Shown here: piece by piece, positions 24,935-32,756 of the stretch | How the letters are laid out: the number at the start of each line of letters is the position of its first letter | Numbering within the stretch: position 1 is the stretch's first letter | NCBI GenBank assembly: GCA_945897565.1 | Contig: CAMDFN010000021.1 | Span: 1-41,526, forward strand | DNA length: 41,526 nucleotides | Reading direction: 5' to 3' | DNA from: Chryseobacterium gleum | GTDB lineage: Bacteria > Bacteroidota > Bacteroidia > Flavobacteriales_D > Crocinitomicaceae | The notes under the pieces: model-generated | What the model was told of the DNA's origin: nothing | The model's database searches: none | The model's input: the letters and a program-made list of their open reading frames with translations, nothing else | Program-made: the position numbers and the translations under genes

Positions 24935-25611
24935 CAGAAAACGACTTCGTACTTGCCGAATTCTATAAAATCATTACGCCCAACAAAGTCAGTATGTTTG
25001 AGCGTATTGCGCCGCAGCGCAGCCGCCATCTTGTTGTTGGGCTCGAAAACATCCAACAAGACCACAACGCATCGGCTATCATGCGCACCATGGATTGCCT
25101 AGGCTTTCAAGAATTACACCTCATAGAAAAGAACAATTCTTATGCATTCCAAAGAGACATCGCACTGGGTGCAGCGCGCTGGCTAGATGTTCTACAGCAT
25201 CAAAACCCGCCAGAACCCATCTTTGATGGCATTGACTTACTGAAGCGACAAGGCTACAAAATTGTTGCCACCACACCTCACCACAAAGCCTTCACACCCC
25301 AGACTCTAGACCTCACTCAACCCATTGCGCTTTTTTTTGGGGCTGAAAAACACGGTATTTCTGAAGAATTGCTCCATGGTGCCGATGCACTTTTACACAT
25401 TCCGATGCACGGCTTCACTGAAAGCTTTAATCTATCTGTTTCGGCTGCACTTGTATTGAATGCACTGCGAACGCGCTTGGCAACCAGTTCGCTCGAATGG
25501 CTGTTGTCCAAAGAAGACCAAACCCGACTGAAAATTTCTTGGTGTGAGCGCATCTTAAATGGCGGACCGCATCTTGCACAAAAATTTCGCGATGAATTTA
25601 AAAAAGTTTGA
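24931..25611 (+). CDS. trmH: tRNA (guanosine-18-2'-O)-methyltransferase TrmH
   Basis: A 226-residue SPOUT methyltransferase that uses SAM to methylate the ribose of G18 in tRNA. The three SPOUT motifs are present: NIQQDHNASAIMRTMDCLGF (motif 1), LFFGAEKHGISEELL (motif 2) and IPMHGFTESFNLSVSAALVL (motif 3, the knotted SAM site). The N-terminal and C-terminal extensions match TrmH rather than RlmB or TrmL. Last gene of the rlpA-like operon; the promoter of the THX gene begins at its stop codon. Subfamily call good. Confidence 0.9.
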   Translation: MTENDFVLAEFYKIITPNKVSMFERIAPQRSRHLVVGLENIQQDHNASAIMRTMDCLGFQELHLIEKNNSYAFQRDIALGAARWLDVLQHQNPPEPIFDGIDLLKRQGYKIVATTPHHKAFTPQTLDLTQPIALFFGAEKHGISEELLHGADALLHIPMHGFTESFNLSVSAALVLNALRTRLATSSLEWLLSKEDQTRLKISWCERILNGGPHLAQKFRDEFKKV

Positions 25612-25619
25612 TAACTTTG
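25612..25619 (+). promoter_or_regulatory. -7 box for THX gene
   Basis: A perfect TAACTTTG immediately after the trmH stop codon and 28 bases before the THX ATG. No TTG is at standard spacing. Confidence 0.5.
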
Positions 25620-25647
25620 AATATACACGTATCAGAAACAAATACTT

Positions 25648-25854
25648 ATGGGAAAAGGAGACAAAAAAACGACAAAAGGAAAACGCACCATGGGTTCTTA
25701 TGGCAAGACCAGAAAACGCAAAGAAGATGCACCAATAATCGTCGTAAAAAAGGAAAAGAAAGAAAAGCCTGCCAAGGCTGAACCCAAAGCCAAGGCGGCA
25801 GCTGCCACCAAGAAACCGGCCGTTAAAAAAACGACTACAAAAAAATCTGAATGA
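25648..25854 (+). CDS. Small ribosomal protein THX with extended basic tail
   Basis: THX is a tiny peptide bound in the head of the 30S subunit. The first 26 or so residues, MGKGDKKTTKGKRTMGSYGK and a following basic stretch, match the THX pattern known from Thermus (same MGKGD start, Lys-Gly-Lys, then a G-Y/F-GK end). The remaining 40 residues form a Lys/Ala/Pro tail (KKEKKEKPAKAEPKAKAA and similar), disordered and reminiscent of histone H1-like tails. It has its own -7 box and a strong terminator directly after it, so it is monocistronic. The THX call is likely; the role of the tail is open. Confidence 0.8.
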   Translation: MGKGDKKTTKGKRTMGSYGKTRKRKEDAPIIVVKKEKKEKPAKAEPKAKAAAATKKPAVKKTTTKKSE

Positions 25855-25857
25855 TTC

Positions 25858-25889
25858 AAAGAGCTGCCTTCGCAGCTCTTTTTTTTTTT
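25858..25889 (+). terminator. Terminator of THX gene
   Basis: Hairpin AAAGAGCTGC / GCAGCTCTTT with a CTTC loop (25868-25871), followed by an unbroken T run to 25889. It ends the THX transcript before serC. Confidence 0.9.
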
Positions 25890-25928
25890 GCAACTTTGCA
25901 GCGCATTAGCAAACATTAATCAACTCAT

Positions 25929-26993
25929 ATGAAACACAATTTCGGCGCAGGCCCTTGTATCTTACCCCAAGATGTATTTAAAGAAGCAGCCGCAGCTGTT
26001 CTGGACTTCAACGGCTTATCTATCCTAGAGGTCTCTCACCGTCACAAAGATTTTGTAGCCGTCATGGATGAAGCTATGGAATTAGTCAAAAAAGCACTAG
26101 ATGTGCCAGCGGGGTATTCAGTAGCTTTTTTGCAAGGCGGCGCTACTTTAGGCTTTACCATTGCAGCACTCAATATGCAGCGCGCTCACAAAAGTGCTGG
26201 TTATATCAATACCGGAACTTGGGCGAGTGGCGCCATCAAAGAAGCCAAAAAAGTGGGCCTAGATGTCAATGTGTTTGCTTCTTCAGAAGATCAAAACTTC
26301 ACCTATATCCCCAAAGACTTGATGATTCCGACAGACGTAGATTACATTCACTTCACGAGCAACAACACCATCTACGGTACCCAATTCAAGGCGTTCCCAA
26401 AAACCAATCTGCCTTTAGTTTGCGACATGTCTTCGGATATTTTCTCCAAAAGCATCAACGTTGCCGACTTTGACTTGATTTATGCTGGCGCTCAAAAAAA
26501 TCTCGGGCCAGCCGGAGCCACCCTTTATATTGTCAAAGACGAAGCTTTGGGCAAGAGCTCTGCTCAATTCATGCCAACTTACCTCGACCTCAAACAACAA
26601 ATTGACAAAGAATCGATGCTCAATACCCCACCCGTTTTTAGTGTGTATGTCTCTATGCTCAATTTGCGCCATTTATTGGCAAGTGGTGGCGTAAGCGCAC
26701 AACAAGCCAAAAACGAGGCCAAAGCCAATTTACTTTACCACGAAATCGACAACAATCCGTCTTTCAAAGGTGCAGTTGCAAGCGAAGACCGCTCCCAAAT
26801 GAACGTAACTTTTTTACTGACCGATGAGGGCCGAAGCGCCGAATTCGATGCCATGTGGAAAGCCGCTGAAATCATTGGGCTTCCGGGTCACCGTTCTGTT
26901 GGCGGCTACCGCGCTTCCATGTACAACGCACTCCCGTTAGAAAGCGTTCAGGTCTTGGTAGATGTCATGAGTGAATTTAATAGAAAAGGATAG
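25929..26993 (+). CDS. serC: Phosphoserine aminotransferase
   Basis: Pyridoxal-phosphate enzyme transferring an amino group from glutamate to 3-phosphohydroxypyruvate in serine synthesis. The 354 residues are the expected length. Marks: NFGAGPCILPQDV at the start, GLSILEVSHRHKDF, AFLQGGATLGFTIAALN, HFTSNNTIYGTQF, the PLP lysine in YAGAQKNLGPAG, and GLPGHRSVGGYRASMYNAL near the end. serA begins one base after its stop, so the two successive steps are co-expressed. A box CAACTTTG at 25891-25898, one base off the -7 consensus, may be the promoter. Confidence 0.96.
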   Translation: MKHNFGAGPCILPQDVFKEAAAAVLDFNGLSILEVSHRHKDFVAVMDEAMELVKKALDVPAGYSVAFLQGGATLGFTIAALNMQRAHKSAGYINTGTWASGAIKEAKKVGLDVNVFASSEDQNFTYIPKDLMIPTDVDYIHFTSNNTIYGTQFKAFPKTNLPLVCDMSSDIFSKSINVADFDLIYAGAQKNLGPAGATLYIVKDEALGKSSAQFMPTYLDLKQQIDKESMLNTPPVFSVYVSMLNLRHLLASGGVSAQQAKNEAKANLLYHEIDNNPSFKGAVASEDRSQMNVTFLLTDEGRSAEFDAMWKAAEIIGLPGHRSVGGYRASMYNALPLESVQVLVDVMSEFNRKG

Positions 26994-26994
26994 G

Positions 26995-27948
26995 ATGAAA
27001 ATTTTAGCAAACGACGGAATTTCCGAACTCGGAAAAGCACTTTTAGAGGCTGCCGGACATGAAGTCAGCACCGCCAAAGTGGCGCAAGAAATGCTGGCAA
27101 GCACCCTCAACGAACAAGGTTTTGATGCCGTACTGGTGCGCAGTGCCACCACTGTGCGCAAAGAAGTCATTGACGCTTGCCCTGGCTTGCGCCTGATCGG
27201 ACGCGGCGGCGTGGGCATGGACAACATCGATGTGGCCTACGCACGCCAAAAAGGCCTCACTGTCATCAATACCCCTGCTTCTTCTTCCCAATCTGTTGCA
27301 GAACTCGTCATGGGCCAACTTTTCTCGATATCCAGATTTTTACATGATTCTTTCAAAAATATATCGCACGGAGACTTCTCCACCCTCAAAAAGAACTACG
27401 CAAAAGGAGTTGAGCTCAGAGGTAAAACCATCGGTATCATTGGTTTTGGGCGCATAGGTCAAAGTTTGGCCTCCTATGCCTTGGGAGCCGGCATGAAAGT
27501 CATTGCCGTCGAACGCACAGCGCGCATTCAGCCCATTCACATCAAAATTGGAGGGCAAACCTTAGAAATTCCTGTTAAAGTCGTTGCAGATCTGTCAGAA
27601 GTACTGGGCCAACTCGATTACATCTCCATACACGTTCCCAAACAAGCCGATGGCGGCGCTGTACTCGGCACTGGTGAATTCCAAAAGATGAAAAAAGGCG
27701 TGCGCTTGGTCAATGCAGCACGCGGAGGTGTTATTGACGAACAAGCCTTACTAGCAGCACTCGACAACGGTACGGTTGCCGCTGCAGCTTTGGACGTTTA
27801 TGAAAATGAGCCGAATCCGCTCAAAGCGCTACTTGAGCATCCGCGCATTGCTTGCACGCCGCATATTGGCGCCGCCACTTTAGAAGCCCAAGACCGCATC
27901 GGCGAAGAACTCGCAGACCTCATTATTGCTTTTGCAAAAGAAGCCTGA
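26995..27948 (+). CDS. serA: D-3-phosphoglycerate dehydrogenase, short form
   Basis: NAD-dependent oxidation of 3-phosphoglycerate, the first committed step of serine synthesis, feeding serC just upstream. It has 317 residues: an N-terminal substrate half with LVRSATTVRKEVID, the dinucleotide-binding GIIGFGRIGQSLA, the VNAARGGVIDEQALL segment with its catalytic Arg, the Asp/Glu region ALDVYENEP, and the catalytic His in CTPHIGAAT. It lacks the C-terminal ACT domain that gives serine feedback in the long form. ATG at 26995 is chosen because the earlier frame start lies inside serC. A symmetric terminator follows. Confidence 0.92.
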   Translation: MKILANDGISELGKALLEAAGHEVSTAKVAQEMLASTLNEQGFDAVLVRSATTVRKEVIDACPGLRLIGRGGVGMDNIDVAYARQKGLTVINTPASSSQSVAELVMGQLFSISRFLHDSFKNISHGDFSTLKKNYAKGVELRGKTIGIIGFGRIGQSLASYALGAGMKVIAVERTARIQPIHIKIGGQTLEIPVKVVADLSEVLGQLDYISIHVPKQADGGAVLGTGEFQKMKKGVRLVNAARGGVIDEQALLAALDNGTVAAAALDVYENEPNPLKALLEHPRIACTPHIGAATLEAQDRIGEELADLIIAFAKEA

Positions 27949-27971
27949 TCATTCAATTGTTTTGATTCCAT

Positions 27972-28003
27972 AAAAAAAGCGAAGGTCTCCCTTCGCTTTT
28001 TTT
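27972..28003. terminator. Bidirectional terminator between serA and cyclophilin gene
   Basis: Stem AAAAAAAGCGAAGG and its complement around a TCTC loop (27986-27989), with T runs reading on both strands. It lies between the convergent serA and the peptidyl-prolyl isomerase gene. Confidence 0.9.
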
Positions 28004-28021
28004 ATGTTGCATCAGCTTCTT

Positions 28022-28480
28022 TTAAGCCTCTTCAGTAATTGAAATGCTGTCAATGCTATCGCCCTCGCGAATAGCATCTAATACATCTAAGCCTTCGTAC
28101 ACTTTTCCAAATACGGTATGCACGCCATCTAGGTGAGCAGTGTTGTTGCGCGAATGGCAAACAAAAAATTGTGAACCACCTGTGTTGCGACCTGCGTGAG
28201 CCATTGACAACACACCGCGCTCGTGGTATTGGTTGTCTCCTGAAGTTTCGCAATCAATTTGATGACCAGGGCCACCAGTACCTGCCATGCCGCTAGCGCC
28301 ATCGCGTGTGTTGGGGCAACCGCCTTGAATCACAAAATCCGTAAGCACACGGTGCCATTTGAGACCATTGTAAAATCCGTCTTGGGCTAATTTGACAAAA
28401 TTAGCGACGGTATTGGGAGCTGCTGCGGCAAAAAGTTCAGCATGCATTTCGCCTTTGTTGGTAGAGATTATTGCTTTCAT
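28022..28480 (-). CDS. Cyclophilin-type peptidyl-prolyl cis-trans isomerase
   Basis: A 152-residue cytoplasmic cyclophilin with no signal peptide. It has the classical pattern: [34 protein letters not shown] with the catalytic Arg just before, [19 protein letters not shown], and [17 protein letters not shown]. It is the size of E. coli PpiB. ATG at 28480 gives the standard start ([12 protein letters not shown]); the open frame further upstream crosses the promoter and is rejected. It speeds folding limited by X-Pro isomerisation. Identification secure, subtype name left open. Confidence 0.93.
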   Translation of the reverse strand: MKAIISTNKGEMHAELFAAAAPNTVANFVKLAQDGFYNGLKWHRVLTDFVIQGGCPNTRDGASGMAGTGGPGHQIDCETSGDNQYHERGVLSMAHAGRNTGGSQFFVCHSRNNTAHLDGVHTVFGKVYEGLDVLDAIREGDSIDSISITEEA

Positions 28481-28494
28481 ATATTTTTTTGCTG

Positions 28495-28502
28495 CAAAAA
28501 TA
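28495..28502 (-). promoter_or_regulatory. -7 box for cyclophilin gene
   Basis: Minus-strand TATTTTTG ends 14 bases before the ATG at 28480. No TTG is seen at -33. Confidence 0.45.
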
Positions 28503-28561
28503 CAGCTATTTTGTCTTATATTTTGTTGAAAACTCCGTTGATAAAGCACTTTTCAATTGAG

Positions 28562-28591
28562 TTGTAGCAGGTGAACCGAATGTTAAATTTG
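28562..28591 (+). promoter_or_regulatory. Promoter of 178-aa protein gene
   Basis: TTG (28562-28564), a 19-base spacer and a perfect TAAATTTG (28584-28591), 24 bases before the ATG at 28616. Confidence 0.65.
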
Positions 28592-28615
28592 TAATGAAGC
28601 AAATTTCAACTAGAC

Positions 28616-29152
28616 ATGTTTAGCTCCTTTACCAAGAAAAAATTATCCGACAACCAAGTTGCCAACGTATTTATCAATGGTATTTTTGACAGCGTAGACA
28701 AAGGCTTTGCTGAAGTAGCCGCAATGATCAACGAAGACAGCGTATTTGTTACTCCTCCAAATGTATCAAGCGCCGACTCCGGCCAATTTGGGCTCATCGT
28801 TATTGTCGGTAATTTGTCTTTTTTAGAAAGTACTTTTGAATCCGATCAAGCAGCGCGTGTAGAGCAACTCATTTTTCAAAAACTAGCACCCATTTATGAA
28901 ATGAGCGTTGGTGATTTTCAAAACATGATCCGCGAGTACCAAAGCTTTATCATGCGCGTGAATCATCCATCCAAAAACTGGATTTACGGCATGTCTAAAG
29001 CGATCTTCCACAAATACGGCCTTTCCGAATTTCAAGACGACTACTTTAAGCGCATGCAGGCTCCTAACCCTTTGTTCCTCAAACGCATGGATGAAGTCAT
29101 GATCAATTTTGTCTGGAACTGGGACGCCTTCTTTAAAAAATTCCGCATCTAA
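28616..29152 (+). CDS. Conserved-looking hypothetical protein, 178 aa
   Basis: I do not recognise this protein. It has no signal peptide or membrane helix, so it is probably cytoplasmic. An N-terminal helical part (LSDNQVANVFINGIFDSVDK) is followed by a strand-rich core around FGLIVIVGNLSFLES, then helical segments with many aromatic residues (NHPSKNWIYGMSKAIFHKYG) and an unusually aromatic C-terminus (INFVWNWDAFFKKFRI). The coding pattern is normal for the window and a good TTG-N19-TAAATTTG promoter precedes it, so it is a real gene. Its stop lies 13 bases from the end of the convergent clpB fragment. Confidence 0.75.
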   Translation: MFSSFTKKKLSDNQVANVFINGIFDSVDKGFAEVAAMINEDSVFVTPPNVSSADSGQFGLIVIVGNLSFLESTFESDQAARVEQLIFQKLAPIYEMSVGDFQNMIREYQSFIMRVNHPSKNWIYGMSKAIFHKYGLSEFQDDYFKRMQAPNPLFLKRMDEVMINFVWNWDAFFKKFRI

Positions 29153-29165
29153 AGTAATTTTTTAC

Positions 29166-29396
29166 CTACTGCTCGTCACTCCAAGTGAGCTCTTCATGCG
29201 CGTGAATTGGTTTTCTGAACACAATTTTACCGTCAAACATATCCATTACTACATTTTGAGTCTTGTCCACTTTTTGTGCGAGCATCGCTTTTGAAAGTTC
29301 ATTGAGCACTTGTTTTTGAATCACGCGCTTCACGGGGCGGGCTCCGAAAAACGGATCATAACCCAGCTTAAGGATGTGCTCAAATGCCACACCAGC
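29166..29396 (-). pseudogene. clpB: 3' fragment of clpB
   Basis: The 74 codons read from a GTG at 29390 match the extreme C-terminus of the disaggregase ClpB: LGYDPFFGARPVKRVIQKQV, VLNELSKAMLAQKV and FDGKIVFRKP. ClpB has about 860 residues; the AAA+ modules, middle domain and all ATP-binding motifs are absent. Upstream the frame holds two more codons and then a TGA (29397-29399), and no ClpB-like sequence is visible in any minus-strand frame beyond. No promoter precedes it. It is best read as a relic left by duplication, deletion or rearrangement; the intact gene, if any, must lie elsewhere. Confidence 0.85.
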
Positions 29397-29536
29397 TCAA
29401 AAATTCAGACATAATTTCCGATTTTCATGCGCTTTACCTGACAAAACAAGCGATTTTAAGTGGATTTACAGATTTCTCACCTGTCAATGTAACCATTGCC
29501 GATGTGCTTGCGTTAAGGGCTGTATCTCATGAATGA
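29384..29536 (+). CDS. Possible 50-aa ORF at the clpB break point
   Basis: ATG at 29384 to TGA at 29534-29536 encodes 50 residues (MPHQLKNSDIISDFHAL at the start, VTIADVLALRAVSHE at the end) with a plausible, non-repetitive composition. It starts inside the first codons of the clpB relic on the other strand and has no recognisable family or promoter. It is followed by a hairpin and a strong plus-strand terminator. It may be a small gene, the remnant of a larger one, or chance. Confidence 0.3.
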   Translation: MPHQLKNSDIISDFHALYLTKQAILSGFTDFSPVNVTIADVLALRAVSHE

Positions 29537-29557
29537 TCCGGGCAACGGACAAAAGGT

Positions 29558-29593
29558 ATTCTTGCAACAATGCCACATGGGGCACGCAAGAAT
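29558..29593 (+). repeat. Interrupted inverted repeat, possible structured RNA
   Basis: ATTCTTGC (29558-29565) pairs with GCAAGAAT (29586-29593). Inside it TGCC (29571-29574) pairs with GGCA (29581-29584) around a 6-base loop. Seventeen bases further on stands the 29610-29642 terminator. Together they could be the 3' part of a small RNA. No promoter was found. Confidence 0.35.
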
Positions 29594-29609
29594 TGTTTGT
29601 TGTTTGTTT

Positions 29610-29642
29610 GAAAGTCTCGCTACGGCGGGACTTTCCTTTTTT
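29610..29642 (+). terminator. Strong plus-strand terminator
   Basis: An 11-bp stem, GAAAGTCTCGC with GCGGGACTTTC (one G-T pair), closed by a TACG tetraloop and followed by C and six T. It points away from the clpB relic toward the small lipoprotein gene, yet no clear plus-strand gene other than the 50-aa ORF precedes it. Confidence 0.85.
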
Positions 29643-29661
29643 ATATAGGCGGGGTCAAGAA

Positions 29662-29874
29662 TTACTCTACACAGTTCATGATGTCTTCGAACCAGCGCAC
29701 TTTTTCTTTATCCTTCATGGCCTCGCCTTTCTGAGCGCAGGCATCCATGATCGCTTCATCTTGGTCTGCGATGGCTTTCGAAAGTTCTTGACCACAAGTA
29801 CATGCGTCCGGATCAGCAGAAGTACAACTTGAAAAGACAACAAGAATAATTGAAAGGAAGAAAAGTAGTTTCAT
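29662..29874 (-). CDS. Small cysteine-bearing lipoprotein, 70 aa
   Basis: A 70-residue ORF with a signal peptide and lipobox VFSSC (Cys 17). The mature part is short and charged, with a CTC pair, AIADQDEAIMDACAQKGEAM and the terminal NCVE. Its four mature cysteines could form disulfides. Small lipoproteins of this look are common in Bacteroidota and have no known role. A TAACTTTA box ends 4 bases before the ATG. Confidence 0.65.
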   Translation of the reverse strand: MKLLFFLSIILVVFSSCTSADPDACTCGQELSKAIADQDEAIMDACAQKGEAMKDKEKVRWFEDIMNCVE

Positions 29875-29878
29875 GGGC

Positions 29879-29886
29879 TAAAGTTA
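29879..29886 (-). promoter_or_regulatory. Possible -7 box for small lipoprotein
   Basis: Minus-strand TAACTTTA, one mismatch from TAnnTTTG, ends 4 bases before the ATG at 29874. Confidence 0.35.
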
Positions 29887-29906
29887 AACATTTCATTTGC
29901 TTTTTG

Positions 29907-29914
29907 TATTTTCG
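29907..29914 (+). promoter_or_regulatory. Possible -7 box for DUF6702-like gene
   Basis: TATTTTCG, one mismatch from TAnnTTTG, ends 5 bases before the ATG at 29920. Confidence 0.35.
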
Positions 29915-29919
29915 TTGCG

Positions 29920-30456
29920 ATGCTCAAGACAACACTTTCTTTCTTAATGGTCTTTGCTTTTAGTGTAACTAGCTTTGCGCATGAATTTTACTTTGCCTAC
30001 GCCGAGCTCACCTACAACGAAATTCAGCAGCGTTTTGAAGGCACCATTATCTTTACAACCCACGACCTCGAACGCGCAATAGAACCAAAAGGCTCTCTCA
30101 TCGGTAAATTTGAAAAACTAGATGAAACATCAGCCGAGTTGAAGCTCATTGAGAGCTATATCAATCAACATTTCCAGATCAATTACGGTTGCGCCCTCGA
30201 TTCGAATGCCGTAGATGCTTTTTGCCAGAGCCAATTTACGCTTGAAGGCATTGTAACCCAACTCAACGGCACCATCGAATGTTATATCTCTTCATCCGTT
30301 ATTGCACTCTACAATCCAGTGCAATTCAAATTTGATGCGCTCATGGAGCGTTTTACCAACCAACAGAACAAGCTTACCTTTATTTATAGAAATCAAAAGG
30401 AGACCCTATCCTTTTTGCGCTATGAGCAACATAAATATTTTACCCTCCAACCATGA
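29920..30456 (+). CDS. Secreted DUF6702-like protein
   Basis: A 178-residue protein with a signal peptide ending SFAHEF. The mature part fits the DUF6702 pattern I recall: a first strand HEFYFAYAELTYNEIQQRFE, then GTIIFTTHDLERAIE, and a later strand VIALYNPVQFKFDALMERF. Members occur in Bacteroidota next to M1 peptidases, as here. Two cysteines (in NYGCALD and DAFCQS) could pair. It overlaps the peptidase start by 4 bases (ATGA-type), so both are co-translated and may form a periplasmic pair. Function unknown. Confidence 0.65.
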   Translation: MLKTTLSFLMVFAFSVTSFAHEFYFAYAELTYNEIQQRFEGTIIFTTHDLERAIEPKGSLIGKFEKLDETSAELKLIESYINQHFQINYGCALDSNAVDAFCQSQFTLEGIVTQLNGTIECYISSSVIALYNPVQFKFDALMERFTNQQNKLTFIYRNQKETLSFLRYEQHKYFTLQP

Positions 30457-32750
30457 ATAAATTATTTATCGCTTTTTTGACCCTTTCAAGTACCGCGCTT
30501 TTGGCACAAACCAAATTTGCGCAGCTCGACCAAATGTTGCCGACGCCAAACAACTACCGTGCGGCATCAGGCGCACCTGGTCACGCCTATTACCAGCAAA
30601 AAGCGGACTACAAAATGACCCTCGTATTGGACGATGCCAAACAACGCTTGGATGGCGTAGAAACCATCACCTACACCAATAACTCTCCAGACCCTTTGGC
30701 TTATTTGTGGTTGCAACTCGACCAAAATATCTATGATCAAAATGCAGATAGCAAAGTCATTGAGGTTGAGAAAATGGAGAACTTTAAAAGTGTTTCGGAT
30801 TTGCGCAAGCGCGACTTTTACTACGACGGCGGTTTCAAAATTGAAAAGATCACCAACATGAGCGGCCAGCCCATGACCTACTTCATCAACAAAACCATGA
30901 TGCGCATCGATTTAGCCAAGCCGCTCTTGCCTGGGCAAAACATTTCCTTTCAAATCAAATGGTGGTACAACATCAACGACCGCATGCAAGTGGGTGGCCG
31001 CTCTGGCTACGAATATTTCGAAACAGACCAAAACTACCTTTACACCATTGCTCAGTTTTTTCCGCGCATGTGCGTTTACAACGACGTCACCGGCTGGCAA
31101 AACAAGCAATTTCTTGGGCGCGGCGAGTTCACGCTTCCTTTCGGTGACTACGAAGTGAGCATTACCGTACCTGCTGACCACATCATTGGCGCTACAGGAG
31201 AATGTCAAAACTACGCCAGTATACTCAGCTCAGAGCAGCGCAAGCGCTTGGAGCAAGCGCGCAAATCCGATACGCCCATAATTATAGTGACCCAAGCAGA
31301 AGCAGAGGCCGCCGAAAAGAACAAATCGAGTCAGACCAAAACATGGGTATATAAAGCCACGAACGTCCGCGATTTTGCTTTTGCAAGTTCACGCAAATTT
31401 ATCTGGGACGCCCAAAAGCAGACGGTTGGCAACAAAGACGTGCTTTGCATGAGCTATTACCCCAAAGAAGGCAATCCGCTTTGGGAACGCTACTCTACCA
31501 AATTGGTCGCACACACCATCAAAACTTATTCAAAATACACCGTCAATTACAGTTATCCAGTTGCCATTTCTGTGCATTCTAAATGGATCGGCATGGAATA
31601 CCCCATGATTTGCTTCAACGGCGGCAGACCTGAAGCAGATGGCACTTATTCAGAAGGAGAAAAATACGGTATGTGGGGCGTGATTATCCATGAAGTTGGG
31701 CATAATTTCTTCCCGATGATCATCAATTCAGATGAGCGCCAATGGACCTGGATGGACGAAGGCCTGAACACTTTTGTGCAATACCTCACCGAACAAGAAT
31801 GGGAACGCGACTACCCAAGCCGCCGTGGCCCAGCCTACATGATCGCAGACTATATGCGCGGCGACGTCAGCGGAATTTCACCCATCATGACCAACTCAGA
31901 ATCTATCCAACAATTCGGCAACAACGCTTACGGCAAACCTGCAACAGCACTCAATATCCTACGCGAAACCATCATGGGCCGCGAGCTCTTCGATTACGCT
32001 TTCAAAACCTATTGCGAGCGATGGGCCTTCAAGCACCCTACGCCTGCCGACTTCTTTCGCACAATGGAAGATGCCTCTGCCGTAGACCTCGATTGGTTTT
32101 GGCGCGGCTGGTTTTACTCCACTGACCATGTAGACATCGCTTTAACAGATGTGAAATGGTTTGAACTGAATACCCAAAATCCGGAGCTCGAAAAAGCCTT
32201 TTTACAACAAAAAGACGCCCAAAAAGACGTGCACATTGGCGTCACGCGCAACCAAACCGCTATTGGTCAAACGGTCAATGAACGCGATGCGCAAATCGAT
32301 GACTTTTACGGCAAACGAAATATCTATGCTGTAGATGCCCTCGACCAAAAAGCTTACCAAGGCTTTATTGCCAAAACAAGCGCCGAAGACCTCGCCTATT
32401 TGAATGCAGGCAAGCAACTTTATGAGCTTACGTTTGAAAATTTTGGAGGTTTGGTCATGCCACTCATCATCGAAGTAACTTTTGCCGACGGCAGCACAAA
32501 AGTAGAGCGCATGCCGGCAGAAATCTGGCGCATAGAAGAATTAAAGGTGAGCAAGGTATTTGTTTATGACCAAGCCGTTGTTTCTTTCAAACTAGACCCC
32601 TTCTTAGAAACTGCAGACACCGACCTCGATAACAATACTTGGCCGCGCGTAATGCAAGCAACGCGTTATCAGTTGTACAAACAAGAACCAACGCGCGAAA
32701 ACCCGATGCAGCGCCAGCAGCGCCTAGAGCAAATGCAAAGAGGAAACTAA
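30453..32750 (+). CDS. M1-family metallopeptidase
   Basis: A 765-residue secreted zinc peptidase. A signal peptide (to LLAQ, residue 19) is followed by the M1 N-terminal beta domain with YKMTLVLDDAKQRLDGVETI. The catalytic domain has the zinc site HEVGH (H413, E414, H417) and the third ligand E436 exactly 18 residues later in WMDEGLNTF. The exopeptidase GxMEN motif of aminopeptidase N is replaced by GMEYPMICF. That form is common in Bacteroidota M1 proteins, whose substrates are poorly known. No T9SS sorting domain is visible at the C-terminus, which is charged and Gln/Arg-rich, so it is probably periplasmic. Confidence 0.9.
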   Translation: MNKLFIAFLTLSSTALLAQTKFAQLDQMLPTPNNYRAASGAPGHAYYQQKADYKMTLVLDDAKQRLDGVETITYTNNSPDPLAYLWLQLDQNIYDQNADSKVIEVEKMENFKSVSDLRKRDFYYDGGFKIEKITNMSGQPMTYFINKTMMRIDLAKPLLPGQNISFQIKWWYNINDRMQVGGRSGYEYFETDQNYLYTIAQFFPRMCVYNDVTGWQNKQFLGRGEFTLPFGDYEVSITVPADHIIGATGECQNYASILSSEQRKRLEQARKSDTPIIIVTQAEAEAAEKNKSSQTKTWVYKATNVRDFAFASSRKFIWDAQKQTVGNKDVLCMSYYPKEGNPLWERYSTKLVAHTIKTYSKYTVNYSYPVAISVHSKWIGMEYPMICFNGGRPEADGTYSEGEKYGMWGVIIHEVGHNFFPMIINSDERQWTWMDEGLNTFVQYLTEQEWERDYPSRRGPAYMIADYMRGDVSGISPIMTNSESIQQFGNNAYGKPATALNILRETIMGRELFDYAFKTYCERWAFKHPTPADFFRTMEDASAVDLDWFWRGWFYSTDHVDIALTDVKWFELNTQNPELEKAFLQQKDAQKDVHIGVTRNQTAIGQTVNERDAQIDDFYGKRNIYAVDALDQKAYQGFIAKTSAEDLAYLNAGKQLYELTFENFGGLVMPLIIEVTFADGSTKVERMPAEIWRIEELKVSKVFVYDQAVVSFKLDPFLETADTDLDNNTWPRVMQATRYQLYKQEPTRENPMQRQQRLEQMQRGN

Positions 32751-32756
32751 GCGTTG

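Noticed and set aside
29541-29620. Frame reading GNGQKVFLQQCHMGH, reminiscent of a cytochrome c haem site.
   Set aside because: There is no CxxCH motif, no axial Met context, and the frame lies in a hairpin and terminator region without a start codon or promoter.
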